The position numbers and the translations under genes are program-made. Shown here in pieces: positions 1 to 4,317 of a stretch of DNA of 5,416 bases. Position 1 is the stretch's first letter; every line of letters begins with the position of its first letter. A model generated the notes under the pieces. It saw only the letters and a list, made by a program, of their open reading frames with translations, made no database searches and was not told where the DNA came from. This stretch comes from Aquirhabdus sp. (GTDB lineage: Bacteria > Pseudomonadota > Gammaproteobacteria > Pseudomonadales > Moraxellaceae), in contig JASLEL010000303.1 of assembly GCA_030151145.1 (NCBI GenBank), forward strand, positions 1 to 5,416. The letters run 5' to 3'.

Positions 1-587
1 AGATCCAGTGGCGTGCCGACTGAGAGATTGGAGCGGATCGTAGAATCAAAGGAGATCAGCGCACAGCGTAAGGCTTTATCCAGTGGCAGATCATAGCTTA
101 AAGCCCGATCCAGAATCGGCTTGCCATATTTGCTCTCCCCGATCTGAAAATACGGAGTATCAATCGTTGCTGCGATAAAGTTTCCTTGTGGATAAACATT
201 ATACAGCTCGCCGGGCTGACCCTTGATCTGCCCGCCAATCAGGAAAGAACTGGAAAAATCCAGATCATCAGAGCCTGCGCGCAAGGATGACGAGGTCTTC
301 ATGGCATCCGTCAGATATTGTCCGACCAGCGCTGCCGCATCAAAAATGGTCGGGACATTGTGCAGATGTGTCCCGGTATCCGACTGGATCGAGTGAAACA
401 GCCGGGTAATCACCGCCTGCGAAGTCGCCAGATTGCCCGAGGTCTGCATGATGATAATCCGCTCACCGGGAACCCCAAAGCGGTGCAGCTTGCGGAATGT
501 CGCAATATGGTCCATCCCTGCATTGGTCCGCGAATCGCTGACAAAGATCAGTCCTTCTTTCAGGCGCATCGCCACACAATACGTCAT
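1..587 (-). CDS. anbu: Anbu, proteasome beta-subunit-like NTN hydrolase (C-terminus beyond window)
   Basis: The reading frame gives 195 complete codons before the window edge; full Anbu proteins are about 240-250 residues, so the C-terminal part is missing by truncation of the window, not by mutation. The protein starts MTYCVAMRL, putting Thr2 directly after the initiator Met, as needed for an N-terminal threonine nucleophile. Asp18 (in VSDSRTNAG) and Lys33 (in ATFRKLHRF) correspond to Asp17 and Lys33 of proteasome beta subunits. Other Anbu-like stretches are the glycine pair in SSSFLIGGQ (112-120), GESKYGKPILDR (150-161) and DSTIRSNLSVGTPLDL (181-196). Anbu is known to assemble into a cytoplasmic open-ring or helical oligomer; a natural substrate and robust peptidase activity are not established. 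An in-frame ATG 12 nt upstream (597-599) would bury the threonine and is rejected. The gene follows the transglutaminase gene after 147 bp that contain a terminator. Confidence 0.93.
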   Translation of the reverse strand, partial: MTYCVAMRLKEGLIFVSDSRTNAGMDHIATFRKLHRFGVPGERIIIMQTSGNLATSQAVITRLFHSIQSDTGTHLHNVPTIFDAAALVGQYLTDAMKTSSSLRAGSDDLDFSSSFLIGGQIKGQPGELYNVYPQGNFIAATIDTPYFQIGESKYGKPILDRALSYDLPLDKALRCALISFDSTIRSNLSVGTPLD

Positions 588-591
588 CACA

Positions 592-597
592 CTCCCC
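592..597 (-). promoter_or_regulatory. Ribosome binding site deciding the Anbu start
   Basis: The minus strand reads GGGGAG followed by four bases and then the ATG at 587. The spacing is short but workable. It supports the start that exposes Thr2, and it overlaps the alternative upstream ATG at 599, which has no comparable site of its own. Confidence 0.6.
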
Positions 598-634
598 ATC
601 AAAGCCAAAGTCACACCCGGTTCCTACCCGCAGA

Positions 635-662
635 TAAAAACCCGCCTCCATAAGCGGAGGCA
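635..662 (-). terminator. Intrinsic terminator between transglutaminase and Anbu genes
   Basis: On the minus strand a perfect 6-bp GC-rich stem (GCCTCC, loop GCTTAT, GGAGGC; 661-644) is followed by GGG and then a run of five T (640-636). A U-G wobble may add a seventh pair. This has the form of a rho-independent terminator for transcripts coming from the three-gene unit, and it lies only 48 bp before the Anbu start codon. In the plus direction the tract after the stem (ATTCATTTT) is weaker. No convincing sigma70 promoter was found between it and Anbu, so it could be partial, giving reduced read-through into Anbu. Confidence 0.7.
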
Positions 663-678
663 TTCATTTTAATCTATT

Positions 679-696
679 GGTCGCGCTGATGCGACC
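679..696. repeat. Perfect inverted repeat (second stem-loop in the Anbu upstream spacer)
   Basis: GGTCGC, a six-base loop GCTGAT, then GCGACC: a perfect 6-bp stem with the same 6-6-6 geometry as the terminator hairpin 35 bp away, but a different sequence. On the minus strand it is followed by an A/T-rich stretch (AATAGATTAAAAT) that lacks a clear T run. It may act as an RNA 3'-end stabiliser, an auxiliary terminator or a protein site; the sequence does not decide. Confidence 0.55.
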
Positions 697-710
697 TTTC
701 TCATCGGCCT

Positions 711-725
711 GATGGGCTTGCCATC
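711..725. repeat. Short inverted repeat just after the transglutaminase stop
   Basis: GATGG, loop GCTTG, CCATC: a 5-bp stem lying 10 bp beyond the transglutaminase stop codon. It is the first of three stem-loops met by a transcript leaving that gene. On its own it is short enough to be chance; its position in a row of hairpins is the reason to list it. Confidence 0.35.
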
Positions 726-734
726 AACGCACCT

Positions 735-1514
735 TCAACTGGCCGTCACCTGTACCAGCGCACTCAAGGACTCACCACCGCCACCTTGTCGCATCCCGCG
801 TACGGGCGCAGCATCCAGATAGTCTCGTCCAATCGCCACCTGCACATGCTGGCTGGGTGTAAAAATCTGATTGCTGATATCAAAACAGTACCAGTGACCA
901 TGAATCAACACCTCAGCCCAGGCATGGCTGGCCATATGACTGGATATCGGCGTGTAGAGATACCCTGACACATAGCGTGCCACCAACCCCCGATCACGCG
1001 CACAGGCCAAAAAGACATGCGTGTGATCCTGACATACCCCGCGCCCAAGCTCAAAAGCTTCGCTGGCCGTCGTTGCAACTCCCGTCGAACCCGGGGTATA
1101 CGGCATCCGCTCAATCAAGGCTTCGGAAAACGCAATCAGGCTGCTACGGTCATTCGACTTCAGGTAGCGCGCCGTAAAGTCACGCATTGGCTCATCGACC
1201 CGCGTCATGTCGGTCGCATGCATGAACAGCTCCGGCATCAGCCGATGATCCACCACCGCATCCACCCGATCACTGATCTCGATCTCGCCCTGCGCCAGCA
1301 AAAACAGATCCTGATGCGGCTGATCCAAGTAAAGCGAAGTCCAGATATTGCCAAAGCCGTCTTTTTGCTCCAGTGTCTTGCCCGGCACGGACAATTGCCA
1401 GTTCAGGACCTTCTGATGCGCCCATGTGCGGGGGATCATACGCAAGTACTGCACGCTACGCCGTACCGTCTGCTCATAGCGATAGATGGTCTGATGATTG
1501 ACGAGCAGTTTCAT
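735..1514 (-). CDS. Transglutaminase-like cysteine peptidase of the Anbu / alpha-E cluster
   Basis: A 259-residue cytoplasmic protein with no signal peptide or membrane segment. An N-terminal beta-rich domain of the bacterial transglutaminase N type (about 1-95, starting MKLLVNHQTIYRYEQTV) precedes a transglutaminase core. The triad is visible: Cys161 in GRGVCQDHTHVF, His197 in MASHAWAEV and Asp212 in YCFDISN, where the family more often has D-P-[TA]-N. The C-terminal signature GRDYLDAAPVRG (229-240) followed by a glycine-rich stretch and E248 is also typical, and the length is close to the family norm. Such proteins are usually thought to hydrolyse or transfer amide bonds rather than crosslink; the substrate here is unknown. 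The start overlaps the alpha-E stop by four bases (ATGA) and has AGGAA six bases upstream (1525-1521), so translation is probably coupled. Confidence 0.93.
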   Translation of the reverse strand: MKLLVNHQTIYRYEQTVRRSVQYLRMIPRTWAHQKVLNWQLSVPGKTLEQKDGFGNIWTSLYLDQPHQDLFLLAQGEIEISDRVDAVVDHRLMPELFMHATDMTRVDEPMRDFTARYLKSNDRSSLIAFSEALIERMPYTPGSTGVATTASEAFELGRGVCQDHTHVFLACARDRGLVARYVSGYLYTPISSHMASHAWAEVLIHGHWYCFDISNQIFTPSQHVQVAIGRDYLDAAPVRGMRQGGGGESLSALVQVTAS

Positions 1515-2113
1515 AGTCCATTCCTGAACAGCTCATGCACCCGATCACTCAAGTCATAAAACGCCACGCGATCATAACGCTGATTCAGATGCACAATCGG
1601 CTCCTTGAGGCGTTGCCAGCCGATCGGCAGGCTGTCCAGAATGCCGCCCAGCGCCTGTATCTCACCCGCAGGACTCTCGGCGAGACGCAAAGCGATATCG
1701 ATACGCTCGATGGCCTCACCCATGCGGCAGAAGCGCTGTACCATCTGGCTTTCTTCGATAAACGCCGACCGGCAATGATGCAACAGCAGCAAAGTCTCAT
1801 CCGCAGTGCGATGCATATAGCCACGGCTCAGCTCATGGAAAGCCTCAAACGTCGCCGCCGTCAGCACGCCACGTAAGGACTGCATATTCTGCTTGATCGC
1901 CTCCAGATTGGATGGCAGAGAGCCTGACTGCTCCGGATCTTCGATCAAGGCATTCATGGTCTCTGCATTCCAGGCAGGCAAACTGAAGGCATGCGCAAAT
2001 GCGCGAGCAGAGTCATCGTTAAAAAACGGCAACACCTGACACAAGCCCTCGACGCGAACCCAGTAACGCCCCAGCCAATATAAATGGGATGCAGTGGACA
2101 TCGGTAAAATCAT
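1511..2113 (-). CDS. Short alpha-E domain protein (DUF403 family)
   Basis: A 200-residue, mostly helical, soluble protein. The N-terminus STASHLYWLGRYWVRVE (6-22) matches the alpha-E opening motif, usually LYWxGRYxERxE, but the first Glu of the ERxE part is Val19 here; Glu22 is kept. A second copy of the pattern is FCRMGEAIERIDIALRL (128-144), with Glu136, Arg137 and Asp139 intact. From memory, stand-alone alpha-E proteins are about 300 residues or more, so this is a compact version; start and stop are tightly overlapped by neighbours, so it does not look like a broken gene. The family accompanies circularly permuted ATP-grasp enzymes and transglutaminases; its biochemical role is unknown. 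The start ATG overlaps the ATP-grasp stop (ATGA) and has AGGAG seven bases upstream (2125-2121), which favours it over Met5 at 2101. Confidence 0.85.
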   Translation of the reverse strand: MILPMSTASHLYWLGRYWVRVEGLCQVLPFFNDDSARAFAHAFSLPAWNAETMNALIEDPEQSGSLPSNLEAIKQNMQSLRGVLTAATFEAFHELSRGYMHRTADETLLLLHHCRSAFIEESQMVQRFCRMGEAIERIDIALRLAESPAGEIQALGGILDSLPIGWQRLKEPIVHLNQRYDRVAFYDLSDRVHELFRNGL

Positions 2114-3711
2114 ACGCGGACTCCTGATGCACTTGGTGTGGTCAAATGGCCCTCACTGGCGCCCTGTTTTTCAGTAGATGCGCGGTCATCCTCATCAAAA
2201 TCAACAACCCAAGTATCCTTGATGCCTCCACCCTGCGATGAATTCACCACCAGCGATCCCGCTTTGAGTGCAACGCGGGTCAGACCGCCGGATGTCGTAC
2301 GCACTTGCGTCGGACTGCTAAGCACGAACGGACGCAGATCAATATGCCGAGGCGCGATGCCCTCATCCACCAGTGTCGGGCAGACCGACAGCGCCAGCGT
2401 CGGCTGGGCAATATAAGCCTCCGGCATAGCGATCAGCTTGCGGCGGAATTCCTCGATCTCGGCCTTCGTGGATTTTGGTCCGATCAGCATGCCATAGCCA
2501 CCAGAGCCCTGGGCTTCTTTCACCACCAACTCGGGCAGATTGGCAAGCACATAGCTCAGATCGGATGGTTTACGGCACTGCCAAGTCGGTACATTATGCA
2601 GGATCGGTTTTTCACCCAGATAAAAATCAATCATCTCCGGCACGAAGGGATAAACCGACTTGTCATCGGCGACACCGGTGCCCGGTGCATTGGCAAGAAT
2701 CACATTGCCCGCCCGATAAGCCGACATCAATCCCGGCACCCCCAGCATACTGTCAGGCCGGAATGCCAGCGGATCAATGAACGGATCATCGAGCCTGCGA
2801 TAGATCACATCAACACGCTGACGGCCAGCCACACCGATCATATAGACCCTGCCATCATCCACAAACAGGTCGCCACCGCCCACCAGCGGCACATCCATCT
2901 CGCGGGCCAAAAAAGCATGCTCAAAATAAGCACTGTTAAAGCGCCCCGGTGTCAGCACCACGATAAAGGGCTGCTCGACCTGCGCAGCTTCGATCAGGGT
3001 TTGCTTGAGCATCGCCGGATACTGCTCAATGCCCAGAATCTTGTTGCTGGCAAACAGCTCAGGCATCAGTTGCTGGCTGATCGCCCGGCCTTCCATCATG
3101 TAGGAAACACCCGACGGTGTACGCAGATTATCCTCCAGCACATAGTACTGACCGTCGCCGCTACGCACGAGATCAATACCGCTGATGTGGGCATAGATGC
3201 GTCCCGGCAGATTGACATTCAGCATGGACGGCTGAAAACAGTCATTGGCAAAGATCTGCTCTGCCGGAATGATGCCAGCACGGATGATGTCCTGCTTGTG
3301 ATAAATATCGTGCAAAAAGGCATTCAGCGCCCGAATGCGCTGGGCGCAGCCCGCCTCCAGAATCCGCCACTCGCGTAAAGCCAGAATGCGCGGAATGATA
3401 TCGAACGGGATCACTCGCTCGGTATTACAGGCATCACTATAGACCGTAAAGGTAATGCCTTTCTTATAAAACCATTCTGTTGCATCTGCATTAAGCGCAA
3501 TCACCTGCTCAGGCTGCTGCTCTGCGAGCCAAGCCGCCACCTCCTGATAGATGGGCCGGACCACACCGGTAGGCGTGCACATTTCATTATAAAAAGCGGA
3601 TATCGTCCCTTGTGCTGTCGCGTCGCCCGGGATGGGTCCTGCACAGGGATGCTTGAACATACGCGTGTCTAGCGTGTCGTTAACGCTTAAAAAAGGAGAG
3701 CTTCCCATCAT
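2110..3711 (-). CDS. Circularly permuted ATP-grasp protein (CP_ATPgrasp_2, former DUF404/DUF407)
   Basis: A 533-residue soluble protein, related to amidoligases that join a carboxylate to an amine using ATP. Family landmarks in order: GITFTVYSD (85-93), PFDIIPRIL (102-110), HISGIDLVRSGDGQYY (175-190), LEDNLRTPSGVSY (192-204), LTPGRFNSAYFEHAF (253-267), DVIYRRLDDPFIDPL (301-315), NAPGTGVADDKSVYPFVPE (341-359), VVKEAQGSGGYGMLIGP (396-412, Lys398 and the glycine loop as nucleotide-binding elements), DLRPFV (458-463), GGLTRVAL (475-482) and NSSQGGGIKDTWV (490-502). The usual length is about 470-490; the excess is a 35-residue N-terminal segment and a polar tail after 505 that looks disordered. 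Start: AAGAGG lies seven bases before the ATG at 3711; Met2 (3708) is also possible, while Met17 (3660) has no good site. It heads the three-gene unit. The product it makes is unknown. Confidence 0.93.
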   Translation of the reverse strand: MMGSSPFLSVNDTLDTRMFKHPCAGPIPGDATAQGTISAFYNEMCTPTGVVRPIYQEVAAWLAEQQPEQVIALNADATEWFYKKGITFTVYSDACNTERVIPFDIIPRILALREWRILEAGCAQRIRALNAFLHDIYHKQDIIRAGIIPAEQIFANDCFQPSMLNVNLPGRIYAHISGIDLVRSGDGQYYVLEDNLRTPSGVSYMMEGRAISQQLMPELFASNKILGIEQYPAMLKQTLIEAAQVEQPFIVVLTPGRFNSAYFEHAFLAREMDVPLVGGGDLFVDDGRVYMIGVAGRQRVDVIYRRLDDPFIDPLAFRPDSMLGVPGLMSAYRAGNVILANAPGTGVADDKSVYPFVPEMIDFYLGEKPILHNVPTWQCRKPSDLSYVLANLPELVVKEAQGSGGYGMLIGPKSTKAEIEEFRRKLIAMPEAYIAQPTLALSVCPTLVDEGIAPRHIDLRPFVLSSPTQVRTTSGGLTRVALKAGSLVVNSSQGGGIKDTWVVDFDEDDRASTEKQGASEGHLTTPSASGVRV

Positions 3712-3881
3712 GATGATGCCTCTTGACTATCCGCGCTACAACGTCGCTGGGTTAGGTGTTGCTTGCAACGTCACCGATCAACACATAAGCCATGTTGTCT
3801 CATCAGAATCATGCAAACTCAGTACCAGTCCACGCTTTTGCTGAGTCAGAACGTATCGGGCTGATGCAGTTCGCTCATTTT
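3712..3881 (-). other. Predicted long 5' leader of the ATP-grasp operon
   Basis: If the predicted promoter is used, about 170 nt precede the start codon. The stretch holds 6-bp inverted arms ACTCAG/CTGAGT (3846-3841 and 3822-3817 on the minus strand, 18-nt loop), a GTTGC/GCAAC palindrome at 3758-3769, and a direct repeat CAACGTC at 3739-3745 and 3766-3772. A 13-codon minus-strand frame, MAYVLIGDVASNT (3793-3752), has only a weak upstream GAG. No known riboswitch class is recognised. Confidence 0.3.
3719..3724 (-). promoter_or_regulatory. Ribosome binding site of the ATP-grasp gene
   Basis: AAGAGG on the minus strand, seven bases before the ATG at 3711 and ten before the second Met at 3708. 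It supports the long N-terminus over Met17. The tandem ATGs sit in the 10-bp palindrome CATCATGATG (3706-3715). Confidence 0.6.
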
Positions 3882-3884
3882 ACA

Positions 3885-3907
3885 ACCATCATAAACTCAA
3901 CGATGGT
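3885..3907. repeat. Inverted repeat overlapping the predicted -10 element (possible operator)
   Basis: ACCATC (3885-3890) and GATGGT (3902-3907) form 6-bp arms separated by 11 bp, lying over the -10 box and much of the promoter spacer. A repressor dimer bound here would block the promoter. With arms this short the match could be chance, and no regulator gene is in the window. Confidence 0.3.
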
Positions 3908-3916
3908 ACACTTCAA
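3888..3916 (-). promoter_or_regulatory. Predicted sigma70-type promoter of the three-gene unit
   Basis: The minus strand has a -35 element TTGAAG (3916-3911; four of six matches to TTGACA), a 17-bp spacer and a -10 element TATGAT (3893-3888; five of six matches to TATAAT). The predicted transcription start is near 3881, giving a leader of about 170 nt before the ATP-grasp ATG. It is the best promoter-like pair found by eye in the spacer. It has not been tested against a scoring matrix. Confidence 0.55.
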
Positions 3917-4066
3917 ATTCCGTTTTGAGCGAGATCCATCCCTGTTATAACGCATCATGAGCCGATCAACCGGATAAAAAGCTTAATTTTACAAACAGCT
4001 AAAGATTCACCCCCATCACACCTACAAAAACACCACGTGTCTTCATATTTCAATGCAGTTGTCCAT

Positions 4067-4085
4067 CATGATCAGCCATGATCAG
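4067..4085. repeat. Tandem CATGATCAG direct repeat in the spacer
   Basis: CATGATCAG occurs at 4067-4075 and again at 4077-4085, ten bases apart, i.e. about one helical turn. Each copy contains the palindrome TGATCA, so the pair can also fold as a 6-bp stem with a GCCA loop. A third TGATCA lies at 4104-4109. The pair is bracketed by inverted arms TGCAGT (4054-4059) and ACTGCA (4093-4098), nearly symmetric about it. This could be a protein binding site; it lies about 190 bp upstream of the predicted transcription start. Confidence 0.5.
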
Positions 4086-4240
4086 TGCCTTGACTGCACC
4101 GAATGATCAACCCGCAGATCGGGCCTGAGCACTCCTCGCGCACGCCAATACATATCTTTCATGCACCAATAGATCGCCATAGTCAGGGTCATATGCACAA
4201 ATAAGACACACCACCCTAACTTCTCTGCAATTTTTGCCAC

Positions 4241-4266
4241 AAAAAAGGGAGCGTTCGCTCCCTTTT
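4241..4266 (-). terminator. Strong intrinsic terminator of the substrate-binding protein gene
   Basis: On the minus strand GGGAGC, loop GAAC, GCTCCC is followed by six T (4246-4241); preceding A residues extend the pairing to an 11-bp-armed palindrome. It lies 51 bp after the TAA stop of the substrate-binding protein gene. In the plus direction GCTCCC is followed by four T, so it may work both ways, but no plus-strand gene ends here. It separates the transport gene from the Anbu cluster. Confidence 0.85.
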
Positions 4267-4317
4267 GTTGCACCAGTATGGGACCAGTCTATGCCACGAC
4301 CGGATTGCCCAGCGCTT

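Larger units (their letters stand above)
3712..4240. other. Gene-less spacer between ATP-grasp gene and substrate-binding protein terminator
   Basis: About 530 bp without a convincing gene on either strand. It is visibly richer in A/T than the flanking genes, especially 3890-4060. It holds the predicted promoter and leader (3712-3916) and the repeat/GATC cluster (4054-4120). The remaining parts, 3917-4053 and 4121-4240, show nothing clear beyond A/T-rich patches. A small minus-strand frame at 4273-4082 starts inside a terminator hairpin and lacks a ribosome binding site, so it is not called. No tRNA or recognised small RNA was seen. Confidence 0.6.

Noticed and set aside
463..663. Minus-strand 66-codon frame overlapping the Anbu start
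   Set aside because: It runs out of frame with Anbu through its catalytic N-terminus and begins near the terminator hairpin; the Anbu frame explains this DNA.
1017..1876. Plus-strand frames opposite the transglutaminase and alpha-E genes
   Set aside because: They are antisense to genes whose catalytic or signature motifs are intact, and they are rich in Arg, His and Gln without family features.
2305..3378. Long plus-strand open frame of 357 codons opposite the ATP-grasp gene
   Set aside because: It lies wholly antisense to a gene with clear family motifs, has a composition rich in His, Gln and Arg typical of a shadow frame, and shows no recognisable domain.
3632..3844. Plus-strand 70-codon frame across the ATP-grasp start and leader
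   Set aside because: It overlaps the 5' end of the ATP-grasp gene on the opposite strand, lacks a clear ribosome binding site and resembles no family.
3963..3990. Alternative promoter with a GTTATAAC -10 element farther upstream
   Set aside because: TTGATC lies only 14 bp from TATAAC, and the hexamer at 17 bp is poor; the TTGAAG-17-TATGAT pair is better.
4082..4273. Small minus-strand frame (63 codons) with a hydrophobic stretch in the spacer
   Set aside because: Its first ATG lies inside the terminator stem, the internal ATG at 4192 has no ribosome binding site, and the sequence is not recognised.
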